64,000 bases of DNA from Collimonas antrihumi (GCF_018304965.1 NZ_JAGQED010000015.1:1-64000), one strand, 5' to 3'. Counted from the stretch's first letter, positions 18,643 to 29,564 are shown. Made by a program: numbers and translations. The notes: generated by a model not told the origin, from the sequence alone.

Positions 18643-18753
18643 CTCAGGTTCTCCCGATTCCGCCCAGCGATTTAGTGTTTGTTTGTCGCTGATTATGGTG
18701 TTTTAGGAAAGAAATTTTTTTAATAGTCTTCAATCATTTCGATGAGGTTTCAT

Positions 18754-19065
18754 ATGTACGCGGTCATAAAAACCGGTGGCAAACAATATAAGATTGTTGC
18801 CGGCGAAAAACTCAAAATAGAACAGATACCTGCAGACATTGGCACCGAACTCACTATTGATCAAGTGCTCGCAGTTGGCGCTGGTGACACCATTAAGTTT
18901 GGTGCACCATTGGTCGAAGGTGCTACGGTGTCGGTTAAGGTATTGGCGCAAGGTCGCCACGATAAAGTCAAGATCTTCAAAATGCGTCGTCGTAAGCATT
19001 ATCAGAAGCATCAAGGCCATCGTCAAAATTACACCGAAATTCAAATCGTTTCGATCAACGCTTAA
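18754..19065 (+). CDS. rplU: 50S ribosomal protein L21
   Basis: L21 binds 23S rRNA in the large subunit. The 103-residue protein starts [20 protein letters not shown], as L21 proteins do. The ATG at 18754 is preceded by GATGAGG at correct spacing; an ATG four codons upstream overlaps that site and is unlikely. The C-terminal signature [20 protein letters not shown] is present (shown within the family limit). It is followed by rpmA in the usual order. Confidence 0.98.
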   Translation: MYAVIKTGGKQYKIVAGEKLKIEQIPADIGTELTIDQVLAVGAGDTIKFGAPLVEGATVSVKVLAQGRHDKVKIFKMRRRKHYQKHQGHRQNYTEIQIVSINA

Positions 19066-19096
19066 TTGCGTAAATTAATTGCGTTAATTAATCGCG
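19062..19096. repeat. 13-bp tandem repeat at the rplU stop codon
   Basis: TTAATTGCGTAAA (19062-19074), TTAATTGCGTTAA (19075-19087) and a partial TTAATCGCG (19088-19096). The rplU stop TAA is 19063-19065, inside the first unit. Confidence 0.7.
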
Positions 19097-19129
19097 TCGA
19101 TTGACTTAACTAGATACCAGGAGTTTTAA

Positions 19130-19387
19130 ATGGCACATAAAAAAGGCGGCGGCACTACGCGCAACGGCCGTGACTCAGAGTCAAAGCGACTCGGCGTCAA
19201 GGTCTACGGTGGCCAAGCGATCAACGCTGGCGGCATCATTATTCGTCAACGCGGCACTAAGACGCATCCAGGCGAAAATGTTGGCATGGGCAAGGATCAC
19301 ACCCTGTTCGCACTGATCAACGGCAAAGTACAATTCGTAACCAAGGGCGCTACCCAGCGTAACTACGTTACTGTCGTAGCAGCTTAA
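19130..19387 (+). CDS. rpmA: 50S ribosomal protein L27
   Basis: L27 lies near the peptidyl transferase centre. The 85-residue protein begins [20 protein letters not shown], with the mature N-terminus typical of Gram-negative bacteria, and contains the family signature [26 protein letters not shown] ribosome-binding site precedes the ATG. It is the second gene of rplU-rpmA and is followed by a terminator. Confidence 0.98.
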   Translation: MAHKKGGGTTRNGRDSESKRLGVKVYGGQAINAGGIIIRQRGTKTHPGENVGMGKDHTLFALINGKVQFVTKGATQRNYVTVVAA

Positions 19388-19433
19388 GTTTCTTTAAGCT
19401 TCGACATAAGCAAGGCTGTATAGCCTTGTTGCG

Positions 19434-19463
19434 AAAGGCTCTGCCGCTGGTAGAGCCTTTTTA
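19434..19463 (+). terminator. terminator after rpmA
   Basis: A 9-bp stem AAAGGCTCT/AGAGCCTTT with a nine-base loop runs into a T-tract. A smaller CAAGGCT/AGCCTTG hairpin lies just before it (19411-19428). Confidence 0.88.
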
Positions 19464-19660
19464 GTTTCTGGTCGTAAAACACTGAAAACACTCTTCAGAC
19501 AGCTTGGAACGCGAAGCCTACTCACTCCGCCTGTGGCGAGTTGCATCTGAAAATAATGGCATTATTGCAATGCCGGTTGTAGCCTGTGCTGCAACGATTA
19601 CCAAAAATCGGTAAAGTTGCCTGTGTCTTTCAATAAGAATTTAACCTCCAACCTCATTAG

Positions 19661-20779
<1,119 letters not shown>

Positions 20780-20906
20780 GCAAGTAGTTGGCGGCTGATG
20801 TCTGGCGGAGATTCTGATCTGGATACCCGTCGGCGTTGGCCTTATTTTTTCTGCCGCCTTGTCGAATATTCAGGTATCGGTCGAGGTGGCCGCGATAGAT
20901 GAAAAT

Positions 20907-22025
20907 ATGAATTCCGTCATTCAAAAAGCCAAGCGCATCATCATCAAAGTCGGATCCTCCCTGGTAACCAATGACGGTAAGGGCCTGGATGCCGGCGCCA
21001 TTGCCAAATGGGCAACCCAGATCGCCGAGTTGCGGGCGATGGGCAAGGAAGTGGTTTTGGTCAGTTCCGGTGCGGTGGCGGAAGGCATGCAGCGGCTCGG
21101 TTTCGATAAGCGGCCGACCAGCATCGACGAATTGCAGGCTTGCGCCGCGGTTGGCCAGATGGGCCTGGCGCAGATCTATGAAACCAGTTTCCGTGCCCAC
21201 AATATACGTACCGCCCAGGTACTGTTGACGCACGCCGATCTGGCCGATCGCGAACGCTACCTGAATGCCCGCTCGACGCTATTTACCCTGTTGCGCTTTG
21301 GCGTGGTGGCGATCATCAACGAGAACGACACCGTTGTCACCGATGAAATCAAGTTCGGCGACAACGATACCCTGGGCGCACTGGTTGCCAACCTGATCGA
21401 AGGCGACGCCTTGATCATCCTGACCGATCAACGGGGTTTGTACACCGCCGATCCGCGCAAAGACCCGAATGCCGAGTTTGTGCATGAAGCGAAAGCCGGC
21501 GATCCGGCGCTGGAAGTGATGGCGGGCGACGCCGGCACCAGCATCGGCCGCGGCGGCATGATTACCAAGATATTGGCGGCCAAGCGCGCCGCGACTTCGG
21601 GCGCCCACACTGTGATTGCCTGGGGCCGTGAAGATGCGGTGCTGACGCGGCTTGCCGGTGGCGAGGCGATCGGCACGCAATTGACCGCGCAAACGGCGCA
21701 ACTCACCGCACGCAAGCAGTGGATGGCGGATCATTTGAAAACCGCAGGCAAGGTCATGCTGGATGCCGGCGCCGTGCAAAAATTGCGCAACGAGGGCAAA
21801 TCTTTATTGCCGATCGGGGTGACTGCGGTGTCCGGAGAGTTCGGCCGTGGCGACGTCATTACCTGTACCGATGTAGATGGCCATGCAATTGCGCGCGGCA
21901 TCAGCAATTACACCAGTTCTGAAGCGCGCCGCATCATGCGCCATCCGTCGGCGGAAATCCAGTCGATCCTGGGTTTCGTCGAAGAGTCGGAGCTGATTCA
22001 TCGGGATAATATGGTTTTGCTTTGA
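20907..22025 (+). CDS. proB: glutamate 5-kinase
   Basis: ProB phosphorylates glutamate in the first step of proline synthesis. ProA, the next enzyme, is encoded in this window at 50-51 kb. The ATG at 20907 gives 372 residues ([20 protein letters not shown]), the usual family length. A TTG at 20859 would add 16 residues. The amino-acid kinase domain (about 1-250) shows KVGSSLV, the substrate region [18 protein letters not shown], and [21 protein letters not shown]-terminal PUA domain (about 275-365) follows. Confidence 0.96.
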   Translation: MNSVIQKAKRIIIKVGSSLVTNDGKGLDAGAIAKWATQIAELRAMGKEVVLVSSGAVAEGMQRLGFDKRPTSIDELQACAAVGQMGLAQIYETSFRAHNIRTAQVLLTHADLADRERYLNARSTLFTLLRFGVVAIINENDTVVTDEIKFGDNDTLGALVANLIEGDALIILTDQRGLYTADPRKDPNAEFVHEAKAGDPALEVMAGDAGTSIGRGGMITKILAAKRAATSGAHTVIAWGREDAVLTRLAGGEAIGTQLTAQTAQLTARKQWMADHLKTAGKVMLDAGAVQKLRNEGKSLLPIGVTAVSGEFGRGDVITCTDVDGHAIARGISNYTSSEARRIMRHPSAEIQSILGFVEESELIHRDNMVLL

Positions 22026-22070
22026 GCAACATAAGCAGCAAGCGAGGTTAATAACAGTCTCGGACAATAA

Positions 22071-22104
22071 AAAACGGCTCCCCAGATTGCAGGAGCCGTT
22101 TTTA
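22071..22104. terminator. bidirectional terminator between proB and the CNP1-like gene
   Basis: An 11-bp perfect stem (AAAACGGCTCC with GGAGCCGTTTT) with a ten-base loop, flanked by A- and T-runs, lies between two convergent genes. Confidence 0.9.
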
Positions 22105-22126
22105 TATGGGGAGCCGGGATTGCCGA

Positions 22127-22738
22127 TCAGCTGCCCGGTTTGATCGGGCGATTGTTGCGCAGCCTGTTACGGATATCTGCAACTTTTCCCGCCACCGCAC
22201 CATCCTGGCAAAGATAGTCTTTGGCCAATGCGGCATGTTGCCGGTTTCCGGACACTTCCCTGATCTGTTTCCAGCCGCTTATGCGTGACCGCGACCAGCT
22301 GCCATCCTTCTGGCCAAATGCGTATAGCTTGTTTTCAGCAGTCTGGCAGCGGATTCCCTCGTAGCTGATATTTTCAGCACCGCCCTGGCTCTTGCTGACC
22401 AAGGTGTAACGGACCACGCCATCGCTGCCGACTGATATCGAATTGATATCGATGAAGAATTTCATCGACGCGGTCGGGCCGACGTCAAGCTGCGCCAGAT
22501 TGGCTGCCTGCGGGATTGGCGGGATTTCTGTCTTGACTTCCTGCCATGATTTTCCATCGTCGTCGTCGTCGTCGGGCAAGCCTTGATTTGATTGCGGGAC
22601 AGCACTTGGGTAGAACGGATCGGTAGCGGCATGCACGTGTGCAGCGGCGCCCAGCAACAGCAGGCTGGCGGCCAGTGCCAGTATCTTCTTTGCAGCAGGA
22701 ATACGGACGGCAAAATCAAAAACCATGGAGGCGCTCAC
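22127..22738 (-). CDS. CNP1-like family exported protein
   Basis: A 203-residue protein with a signal peptide ([21 protein letters not shown], about residue 17-37), an acidic [10 protein letters not shown] stretch, and a single domain with two cysteines (GIRCQ and DYLCQ) that may form a disulfide. It resembles the CNP1-like family found beside obgE/proB/rppH in betaproteobacteria. Its function is unknown. It overlaps rppH by four bases, so the two are co-translated. Confidence 0.72.
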   Translation of the reverse strand: MSASMVFDFAVRIPAAKKILALAASLLLLGAAAHVHAATDPFYPSAVPQSNQGLPDDDDDDGKSWQEVKTEIPPIPQAANLAQLDVGPTASMKFFIDINSISVGSDGVVRYTLVSKSQGGAENISYEGIRCQTAENKLYAFGQKDGSWSRSRISGWKQIREVSGNRQHAALAKDYLCQDGAVAGKVADIRNRLRNNRPIKPGS

Positions 22739-23316
22739 TTCTTTTCGGGTTCGGCACAGGCCGGGGGAGATTCAGTCGATGTCGATGCGCGCGGCCCGTG
22801 GCCGGTGCGCAAATGACGGGCGTGATGCGGCACATTTTGCAACGGGCGGGTCAGGAAACGTGATAATTCTTGCAGGGCGCGCTGGTATACATCCCGCTTG
22901 AATTCGATCACGACATCCAGCGGAACCCAGTAATCATGCCAGCGCCAGGCGTCGAATTCGGGGTGTTCGGTCAGGCGCAGGTTGACATCGCAGTCGCGTC
23001 CCACCATGCGCAGCAGAAACCAGATCTGTTTCTGGCCGCGATAATGGCCGCGCACATCACGCTTGATAAAATGATCAGGCACCTCGTAGCGCAACCAGTC
23101 GCGCGTGCGGCCGATGATCTTGACGTGTTCCGCTTTCAGCCCGATTTCTTCCTCGAGTTCGCGAAACATCGCCTGCTCCGGGGTTTCACCGTATTTGATA
23201 CCGCCTTGTGGAAATTGCCACGAATGTTCACGCACGCGCTTGCCCCACCAGACTTCGTTCTGGGTGTTGAGCAAGATAATGCCGACGTTCGGGCGAAAGC
23301 CTTCACGGTCAAGCAT
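22735..23316 (-). CDS. rppH: RNA pyrophosphohydrolase RppH (Nudix)
   Basis: RppH removes pyrophosphate from the 5' end of mRNA and opens it to RNase E decay. The 193-residue protein begins [17 protein letters not shown], as the family does, and has the Nudix box [23 protein letters not shown] in the usual place (about 38-60; key residues G38, E53, E56, E57). The C-terminal tail is rich in Pro, Ser and Thr. Its stop codon overlaps the CNP1-like gene start. Confidence 0.95.
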   Translation of the reverse strand: MLDREGFRPNVGIILLNTQNEVWWGKRVREHSWQFPQGGIKYGETPEQAMFRELEEEIGLKAEHVKIIGRTRDWLRYEVPDHFIKRDVRGHYRGQKQIWFLLRMVGRDCDVNLRLTEHPEFDAWRWHDYWVPLDVVIEFKRDVYQRALQELSRFLTRPLQNVPHHARHLRTGHGPRASTSTESPPACAEPEKK

Positions 23317-23588
23317 GTTGTTACCTCAAAACTTTCTGCGGCCGGGCGGCTCTACTGCTTATTCTGCTAGATTCTTGCTTGCCGTCATCATTGCGGAACA
23401 GAGCCATAAAGCCGTCAAGGCCAGGTGCAGAGCTCGGTCCTCGCCCGACTAGGCGCGCAATTTGTCCTGACCTGTCGCAACAATGGCCAGAACATTAATC
23501 AATTGTGCAAAGAGTAGGCGCATCAGCCAGCTAATCCTTTAAAATTGAGTTGATTATAACCCTCTCTTTTTAAAAAGAATTCATCGTT

Positions 23589-25328
23589 ATGCGCGCCTCC
23601 CGTTTTTTTATGTCCACGCTCAAAGAAGCTCCATCCGACGCTGAAATCGTTAGTCACAAACTGATGATGCGCGCCGGCATGATCAAACGCATCAGTTCCG
23701 GCATTTATACCTACATGCCGATGGGCTTGCGCGTAATCCGCAAGGTCGAAAACATCGTGCGCGAGGAGATGAACCGTTCCGGAGCGGTGGAACTGCTGAT
23801 GCCGGTGGTGCAGCCGGCCGAACTGTGGCAAGAAACCGGGCGCTGGCAAAAATACGGCGCCGAACTGATGCGCGTCAAGGATCGCCACGGTCGTGACTTC
23901 ATCATCCAGCCGACTTCGGAGGAAGTGATTACTGACATCGCCCGCACCGAATTGCGCTCCTATCGCAAGCTTCCGGTGAATTTTTACCATATCCAGACCA
24001 AATTCCGCGATGAGCGCCGGCCGCGTTTCGGCTTGATGCGCGGGCGTGAATTCACGATGAAAGACGCTTATTCCTTCGATCGCGACCTGGACGGACTGAA
24101 GCAGTCTTACAAGATCATGTATGACGCTTACACGCGGATTTTTAACCGTTTTGGCTTGCAATTCCGTGCGGTGGCGGCTGATAACGGCGCCATCGGCGGC
24201 ACCGGTTCGCACGAATTCCACGTTATCGCCGCTACCGGCGAGGATGCCATCGTGTACTGTCCCAACTCGGATTACGCTGCCAATATGGAAGCGGCCGAAT
24301 CCTTGCCTTTGAACCCGACCCGTGCTGCGCCGACCCAAGCGCTGACCAAGACGGCGACACCTGGCAAAGCTAAATGCGAAGCGGTAGCGGAATTGCTGGA
24401 AATCCCTTTGACGCACACCATCAAGTCGATCGTGCTGACTGTTGAGAAAGAAGCAACCGATAAAGAAGCCGCAAGCAAGGAAGTCTGGCTGCTGATGCTG
24501 CGTGGCGACCATGATTTGAATGAAATCAAGGTCAACAAGATCCCTGGCCTGGCCGGTTATCGTTTCGCCACGGAACAGGAAATCGTCGAATATTTCGGCA
24601 CGCCGCCAGGCTATCTGGGACCAGTCAATACCAAGAAGCCGGTTACCGTGGTGGCGGATGTCACCGTCGCCAACATGCATGACTTCGTCAGCGGCGCCAA
24701 CGAAGTGGATTTCCATTTCACCGGCGTCAACTGGGGCCGCGACTTGCCCGAGCCGATGGTGTTCGACATCCGCAATGTGGTTGAAGGCGATCCATCGCCG
24801 GACGGCAAGGGCGCATTGGCCATCCTGCGCGGGATCGAAGTCGGCCATGTATTCCAGCTGGGAACCGCCTATTCGGAGTCGATGAAGGCGACTTTCCTGG
24901 ATGAGAACGGCAAGCCGCAACTGCTGCAGATGGGGTGTTATGGAATCGGCATTACCCGCATCCTGGGTGCTGCAATTGAACAGAATTTCGACGACAAGGG
25001 CATCATCTGGCCGACTGCTATCGCGCCATTCGAAGTGGTCTTGTGCCCGATGGGCTATGACCGTAGCGAGGCAGTCAAAGCCGAAACCGACAAATTGTAT
25101 GAAACGCTGTTGGCGGCTGGCGTCGACGTGATTCTGGACGACCGCGGCGAGCGCCCGGGCGCGATGTTTGCCGACTGGGAGCTGATCGGCGTGCCGCATC
25201 GCGTGGTGATCGGCGATCGTGGTCTCAAGGATGGCCAGCTGGAATACCAGGGACGACGCGATACCGAGGCCACCACAGTGCCGCTGGCAGAGGTGGCAGC
25301 GTTTATTAAAAATCGTCTAGTTTCCTAA
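23589..25328 (+). CDS. proS: prolyl-tRNA synthetase
   Basis: A class II aminoacyl-tRNA synthetase of the bacterial type, 579 residues. Motif 1 lies near [20 protein letters not shown], motif 2 is [19 protein letters not shown], and motif 3 is [14 protein letters not shown]. Between motifs 2 and 3 lies the INS editing domain (about 225-405), which removes Ala-tRNA-Pro. The C-terminal anticodon-binding domain includes [19 protein letters not shown]. It stands divergently from rppH and ends in a terminator. Confidence 0.98.
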   Translation: MRASRFFMSTLKEAPSDAEIVSHKLMMRAGMIKRISSGIYTYMPMGLRVIRKVENIVREEMNRSGAVELLMPVVQPAELWQETGRWQKYGAELMRVKDRHGRDFIIQPTSEEVITDIARTELRSYRKLPVNFYHIQTKFRDERRPRFGLMRGREFTMKDAYSFDRDLDGLKQSYKIMYDAYTRIFNRFGLQFRAVAADNGAIGGTGSHEFHVIAATGEDAIVYCPNSDYAANMEAAESLPLNPTRAAPTQALTKTATPGKAKCEAVAELLEIPLTHTIKSIVLTVEKEATDKEAASKEVWLLMLRGDHDLNEIKVNKIPGLAGYRFATEQEIVEYFGTPPGYLGPVNTKKPVTVVADVTVANMHDFVSGANEVDFHFTGVNWGRDLPEPMVFDIRNVVEGDPSPDGKGALAILRGIEVGHVFQLGTAYSESMKATFLDENGKPQLLQMGCYGIGITRILGAAIEQNFDDKGIIWPTAIAPFEVVLCPMGYDRSEAVKAETDKLYETLLAAGVDVILDDRGERPGAMFADWELIGVPHRVVIGDRGLKDGQLEYQGRRDTEATTVPLAEVAAFIKNRLVS

Positions 25329-25342
25329 AAACAACAAAATGG

Positions 25343-25370
25343 CGGCGCAATGGGTTTTTGCGCCGTTTTC
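25343..25370 (+). terminator. terminator after proS
   Basis: An 8-bp stem CGGCGCAA/TTGCGCCG with a seven-base loop is followed by TTTTC. It starts 14 bases after the proS stop. Confidence 0.85.
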
Positions 25371-25438
25371 TTTGCGTTTTCTTTGTACTTTCTTTGTATA
25401 CTCGACCCAAAATAAAAGTGCGTTTTGGGGAGTGTCGA

Positions 25439-26083
25439 TTGCGTTGGTCTCGCTGGCTTGGCTTGTTGCCGATATTGCTGCCTTTATTATTTGGCAGCAT
25501 GGCGCATGCCGGCAATCAAAAAGAAGAAGAGCTGGCGGATTCGGTCCGCCTGGCTTTGTCGCGCGCCATCAGTGACGCCCGTCCGCCGAAACCCAAATTT
25601 TCCGACATCGATCAGCGCATTCAGTATCTGTATTGGCTGGGCGAAATGTCGGAGCGCCTGAAGAAGAAATTGCCGGATGCGCAAATGCGCATCGAATTCC
25701 TGGAAACCGCCTGGTATGAAGCCAAGCGCGCCGGTCTCGATCCAGGCATGGTACTGGGCCTGATCCAGGTCGAATCTGCATTCCGCAAGTACGCGCTATC
25801 CAGTGTCAGCGCCCACGGCTACATGCAGGTCATGCCGTTCTGGACCCGCGTGATCGGCGATGCCGACCGCAGCAAATTATTCAACATGCAGACTAATCTG
25901 CGTTACGGCTGCTCGATTCTGCGGATGTACATCGATATGGAAAAGGGCAACCTGTATCTCGCGCTCGGCCGCTACAACGGCAGCCGCGGGCGTCCTGAAT
26001 ATCCCAATGCGGTGTTGGCAGCGTGGAAGCGCTGGGAATATAAGGACGATCTGCCAATCCATACGGTTTCCGCCCGCCAGTAG
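25439..26083 (+). CDS. lytic transglycosylase, SLT domain
   Basis: A periplasmic peptidoglycan lytic transglycosylase. The TTG at 25439 is chosen because GGGGAG lies seven bases upstream and because the next in-frame candidate at 25358 falls inside the proS terminator hairpin. It gives 214 residues, starting with an Arg-rich signal peptide (RWSRWLGLLPILLPLLFGS, cleaved after AHA). The SLT domain (about 105-200) has the catalytic glutamate in LIQVESAFRKYALS, then GYMQVMPFW and LGRYNGSRGRPEYP. An accessory restriction-modification island follows. Confidence 0.88.
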   Translation: MRWSRWLGLLPILLPLLFGSMAHAGNQKEEELADSVRLALSRAISDARPPKPKFSDIDQRIQYLYWLGEMSERLKKKLPDAQMRIEFLETAWYEAKRAGLDPGMVLGLIQVESAFRKYALSSVSAHGYMQVMPFWTRVIGDADRSKLFNMQTNLRYGCSILRMYIDMEKGNLYLALGRYNGSRGRPEYPNAVLAAWKRWEYKDDLPIHTVSARQ

Positions 26084-26176
26084 CTCTCCCTATGGCCGAC
26101 GGCCATCCAGGCGTGGCCGGCCCGTCCAGCACCGGATATACTGACTGGCACCACAGTTTGATGAAGTCTGCACAGT

Positions 26177-26593
26177 ATGACTGACGTATGGTCTGTATCC
26201 AAACGCTCGGAAGTCATGGGGCGTATTCGCTCACAAGATAACCTCTCGACTGAGGGGCGGCTTATCGCAATTTTTCGGGCCAACAAGGTTTCCGGATGGC
26301 GTCGAAGGCAAAATTTGTTAGGGAAGCCGGATTTTGTCTTTCGCGAGTGCCGTGTTTGTGTGTTTGTAGACGGTTGTTTTTGGCATGGCTGTCCCAAGTG
26401 TTACCGGCGCCCCTCATCCAACCAGTCGTATTGGGATCAAAAGGTTCAACGCAATGCGGCACGAGACCGTTTTGTGTCGAGGGAACTGAAAAAGCAAGGA
26501 TGGCAAATCCTTCGAATATGGGAGCATCAGTTATCGGAGGTGGCTCGCGGGCGGCTACTGCTTCGATTTCGACGGTATGGTCTCACAAGGTAG
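26177..26593 (+). CDS. vsr: very short patch repair endonuclease (Vsr)
   Basis: Vsr nicks DNA next to T:G mismatches that arise when 5-methylcytosine deaminates. The 138-residue protein has the family core: LLGKPDFVF with the catalytic aspartate (Asp52), then CVFVDGCFWHGCPKC with Trp69, His70 and three cysteines that match the zinc site. RNAARDRFVSRELKKQGW and ILRIWEHQL complete the fold. It opens an island with a C5 cytosine methyltransferase and a GIY-YIG nuclease, which is the expected partnership. Confidence 0.92.
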   Translation: MTDVWSVSKRSEVMGRIRSQDNLSTEGRLIAIFRANKVSGWRRRQNLLGKPDFVFRECRVCVFVDGCFWHGCPKCYRRPSSNQSYWDQKVQRNAARDRFVSRELKKQGWQILRIWEHQLSEVARGRLLLRFRRYGLTR

Positions 26594-26782
26594 CAGTGCA
26601 AGCAGGCGAATAGATCCGACGAGGCGTGGCGAGACATGCCGCAAATGCGGATGGATTCACCTTTTAATTTGCGTAGAATTCGGCGATGATGGCGCTTGCG
26701 GAATTTATTGCTGTTCAGCTCGCCCGCCAATGACGCGATTGGCGCCGCGAGCAAAGTATTGATAACTTGAATCGAGAAAATC

Positions 26783-27916
26783 ATGGGAACCTACTACGAA
26801 TTTTTTGCGGGTGGAGGAATGGCCCGCTCTGGGCTCGGCCCTGAGTGGGATTGCCTCTTTGCAAACGACATCAGCGAAAAGAAGGCTTCGGCATACAAGG
26901 AAAATTGGGGCGGCGATCATCTGCACGTCGGCAACGTGTTTGATGTGAAAGCCCGTCAACTCCCTGGACACGCCGACCTCGCGTGGGGTTCGTTTCCATG
27001 CCAAGACCTTTCTCTTGCTGGCAACGGCAAAGGACTCGACGGAGAACGCAGCGGCGCGTTTTGGGGATTCTGGAAGCTAATACGAAGCTTGAATCGCGAG
27101 GGGCGGAAGCCCCGTGTGATCGTGCTTGAAAATGTATACGGAACGCTGACATCGCACGACGGCAAAGATTTTGAGCAGATCGCAAAAGCTGTGGCGTGTG
27201 AGGGATATGTGTTTGGCGCCGTTGTTATGGATGCTGTGCATTTCACCCCGCAATCTAGGCCCCGTCTTTTTATTATCGGCGTTGACGCTGGTCTGGCCAT
27301 TCCTGAACACATACACGCATGGCTGCCCACACCCACATGGCATCCTGATGCGGTTATTCGCGCCTATAACCAGTTGCCGCTTGCGGCCAAGACAGCATGG
27401 AGATGGTGGAATCCTCCGGCGCCAAATCAGAGGACGGGCATTCTTGATGACATCATAGAAGCCGATCCTGCTGGCGTCGCGTGGCATACTCCGCAAGAAA
27501 CAAAAAAATTGATATCCATGATGACCGATCTGAATCGGAGGAAAGTCATGGAGGCGCAGCGGCATGGCACCGTGAAAGTGGGAACTATCTATCGCCGAAC
27601 TCGCGAAGGGGGGCAGCGTGCGGAGGTTCGCTTTGATGGCGTGGCCGGATGTTTAAGGACCCCAGCAGGCGGGTCGAGCAGGCAAACAATCATGGTGGTC
27701 GATGGTCCAAACGTGCGAACGCGTCTAATCTCGCCGCGCGAAATGGCCAGACTGATGGGCCTGCCGGATACCTATCGACTACCCGCACGATACAACGATG
27801 CTTATCACTTGCTGGGTGACGGTGTTGTGGTTCCCGTCGTCACCCATCTGAATGACCACATCCTTTCTCCGATACTGCGGAATAACCAACAATTACAAGA
27901 CGCCGCGAATTTTTAA
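26783..27916 (+). CDS. DNA (cytosine-5-)-methyltransferase
   Basis: A 377-residue C5 methyltransferase. Visible motifs are I (YYEFFAGGGMARSGL, about 4-18), IV with the nucleophile Cys73 (SFPCQDLSLAG), VI (VLENVYG, 114-120), VIII (QSRPRLFIIGVD, about 157-168), and IX/X near the C-terminus (LISPREMARLMGLP and LLGDGVVVPVVTHL). The target-recognition region lies between about 180 and 320; its specificity cannot be read. It is 190 bases after vsr and 16 bases before the frame of the GIY-YIG nuclease. It very likely protects host DNA from that nuclease. Confidence 0.93.
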   Translation: MGTYYEFFAGGGMARSGLGPEWDCLFANDISEKKASAYKENWGGDHLHVGNVFDVKARQLPGHADLAWGSFPCQDLSLAGNGKGLDGERSGAFWGFWKLIRSLNREGRKPRVIVLENVYGTLTSHDGKDFEQIAKAVACEGYVFGAVVMDAVHFTPQSRPRLFIIGVDAGLAIPEHIHAWLPTPTWHPDAVIRAYNQLPLAAKTAWRWWNPPAPNQRTGILDDIIEADPAGVAWHTPQETKKLISMMTDLNRRKVMEAQRHGTVKVGTIYRRTREGGQRAEVRFDGVAGCLRTPAGGSSRQTIMVVDGPNVRTRLISPREMARLMGLPDTYRLPARYNDAYHLLGDGVVVPVVTHLNDHILSPILRNNQQLQDAANF

Positions 27917-27994
27917 TCGGCGCTACCAAGTGTGAAAAAACCTAAAAAAGCAAAAAAGACTTGAACCGAGGACTCGCCAGCAGCAACCATTAAC

Positions 27995-28699
27995 TTGGAT
28001 GCTCCTGTATCAGCGCCAACTCTCACGACCACAGAGCTGCCCTTCGAAACGGAACAGCTAAGGGTAGAGCTTGCAAAATTCCTTGGTCAGCCCTATCCAA
28101 TTCCGGGTAAGCCGAAAATGCGATTGGGTGCGGTCAAGTGGGGAGTCTATGCGTTTTTTGACTACGATGATGAGCCAATCTACGTTGGTCAAACTAAGGA
28201 AATGTTGGGGACTCGGATTCGGCGCCATTTGACAAACCAACGAACGGATGCGGTAGCGATGAACGTGCTTGATCCGTTTGAGGTTCACACGATAGCAGTA
28301 TGGCCCCTGCCAGACTTTCAAGGGACAGTAGCCAAGAATTCTGCCGCTATTGCTCACCTCAACGCATTGGAGCATGCCGTATTTAAGCGGTTGCTTGCTC
28401 AGTCGGAATTCAATGCAGTTCTGAATGAGAAAGATCCCCCGTCTCCAACGGTAAAGATAGAAATTCCGGAGGAAGTTCGAGGGCGCATCGTATCGGATGA
28501 TGTAAGCAAATTGAGAGATCATCCAGATTTGCGGATAGCCAGACGTGCGGCAACGCTTGCTAAGCTCGCCCAGGTCATTAGCGAGCGAAAAGTTCAAAAG
28601 GGATTGCGGCGAACTTTGTTGGCACAGGCGACGCGACTGCAATCACTCGCAAGCAAGCGATACGAACATGCTGCGGACACGGCGGAAGACGACGAGTAA
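27995..28699 (+). CDS. GIY-YIG nuclease, probable restriction endonuclease (Eco29kI-like)
   Basis: The 234-residue protein has a complete GIY-YIG active site: the GVY strand (50-52), YVG (63-65), arginines in GTRIRRHL (74-77), the metal-binding glutamate in ALEHAVFKRL (Glu126) and a following asparagine (NAVLNEK, Asn144). The layout next to a C5 methyltransferase fits the Eco29kI group of type II enzymes. The visible start is a TTG without a clear ribosome-binding site. The same frame continues upstream through ten Lys-rich codons to a GTG at 27932, interrupted by a TGA at 27962-27964, so the true start is uncertain. The gene looks more AT-rich than its neighbours. Confidence 0.8.
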   Translation: MDAPVSAPTLTTTELPFETEQLRVELAKFLGQPYPIPGKPKMRLGAVKWGVYAFFDYDDEPIYVGQTKEMLGTRIRRHLTNQRTDAVAMNVLDPFEVHTIAVWPLPDFQGTVAKNSAAIAHLNALEHAVFKRLLAQSEFNAVLNEKDPPSPTVKIEIPEEVRGRIVSDDVSKLRDHPDLRIARRAATLAKLAQVISERKVQKGLRRTLLAQATRLQSLASKRYEHAADTAEDDE

Positions 28700-28758
28700 G
28701 ACGCCAATATCTTCATAGGGGCTCGAGAACCAAATTTGATAAGGATTGAGGGAAATAG

Positions 28759-28798
28759 CCGTAGGGAGTGGGCATAAATGCGTGCCTACCCCCTACGG
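28759..28798. repeat. REP-like inverted repeat (GTAGGG family)
   Basis: An 8-bp perfect outer stem CCGTAGGG/CCCTACGG and an inner GTGGGCA/TGCCTAC stem with one mismatch. It is a diverged member of the GTAGGGTGGGC family, placed just after the restriction island. Confidence 0.7.
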
Positions 28799-28810
28799 AA
28801 TCTATAGAAA

Positions 28811-28841
28811 CAAAAACGCCCGCGTGATGCGGGCGTTTTTG
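28811..28841. terminator. strong bidirectional terminator
   Basis: A 13-bp perfect stem (CAAAAACGCCCGC with its complement) and a five-base loop, with A-run and T-run flanks. It serves the convergent island (plus) and SWIB gene (minus). Confidence 0.93.
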
Positions 28842-28891
28842 TTTGGCACTCAGGGCGACGCGTTGAACAATGTCCAGCCAGGCCCTAAGCT

Positions 28892-29260
28892 TTATTTCAA
28901 GTGATCGGAAATGAGTTTAGTCATTTCAAACATCGACACTTCTTTTTTGCCGCCAAAGACAGCTTTCAATTTTTCATCTGCAAGGATATTGCGCTTGTTT
29001 GCCGGATTTTGCAGATTGTGCTTCTTGATGTATTCCCAAACCTTCTTGGTAACTTCTGTGCGTGGCAGCGGTGTCGCGCCGACAACCGCAGCCAGGATGG
29101 CTGATGGTGTCAGTGGTTTCATGAATGCTGCATTCGGCTTGCGCGCTACAGTACCGGTTGCAGTCACTTTTTTAGGAGCTGCCTTTGGCGCCGATTTAGT
29201 CGGTGCTTTTGCTGGTGCTGCAGCTTTCTTTGCCGCTGGTTTTTTTGCTGCTGTGGCCAT
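28892..29260 (-). CDS. SWIB/MDM2 domain protein with Lys/Ala-rich tail
   Basis: The ATG at 29258-29260, preceded by GGAGG at good spacing, gives 122 residues. The first about 45 are a basic low-complexity arm (AAKKPAAKKAAAPAKAPTKS) like histone H1 tails. The rest is a SWIB domain (MKPLTPSAILAAVVG, KKVWEYIKKHNLQNPANKRN, MFEMTKLISDHL). SWIB proteins of this kind occur in Chlamydiae and several Proteobacteria; the basic arm suggests DNA binding. The role is not established. A second, longer H1-like protein is encoded at 41.6 kb. Confidence 0.88.
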   Translation of the reverse strand: MATAAKKPAAKKAAAPAKAPTKSAPKAAPKKVTATGTVARKPNAAFMKPLTPSAILAAVVGATPLPRTEVTKKVWEYIKKHNLQNPANKRNILADEKLKAVFGGKKEVSMFEMTKLISDHLK

Positions 29261-29531
29261 CTTTGAGCCTCCTTCAGGGATAGTGAAAAAATGCGTCAAG
29301 CACGCATCGCTAATAGTGTTGCGCTTTTCCTGGCGATGCAAGCGTTTTTTACGGGTTTGTGCGGGATTTGATACGGAAGCGGAGCCGCCGGCCACGCTGG
29401 GAGAAACGCCGGTTGGCGGGCTTATGCGGCCGGTTGGTGCTGATTTTCGCTATTCTTCGCAGCATTCAGGGGTGGTAACAAAGTCCGCAGCTGCCGGTTA
29501 GCGGCTTCACGGAGCCGGCCCGATTTTGCGA

Positions 29532-29564
29532 AAAGCCTTGCAAGTCAATGACTTGCAAGGCTTT
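29532..29564. terminator. long hairpin after ffh, probable terminator
   Basis: A 14-bp perfect stem (AAAGCCTTGCAAGT with its complement) with a five-base loop, about 55 bases past the ffh stop. On the minus strand only a short T-run follows. Confidence 0.65.

Noticed and set aside
23523-25199. 558-codon open frame antisense to proS
   Set aside because: Shadow of proS; no family signature, whereas proS shows all class II motifs.
25358-25438. Upstream start for the lytic transglycosylase
   Set aside because: The TTG at 25358 lies in the stem of the proS terminator and adds 27 residues before a normal signal peptide; the TTG at 25439 has a GGGGAG site.
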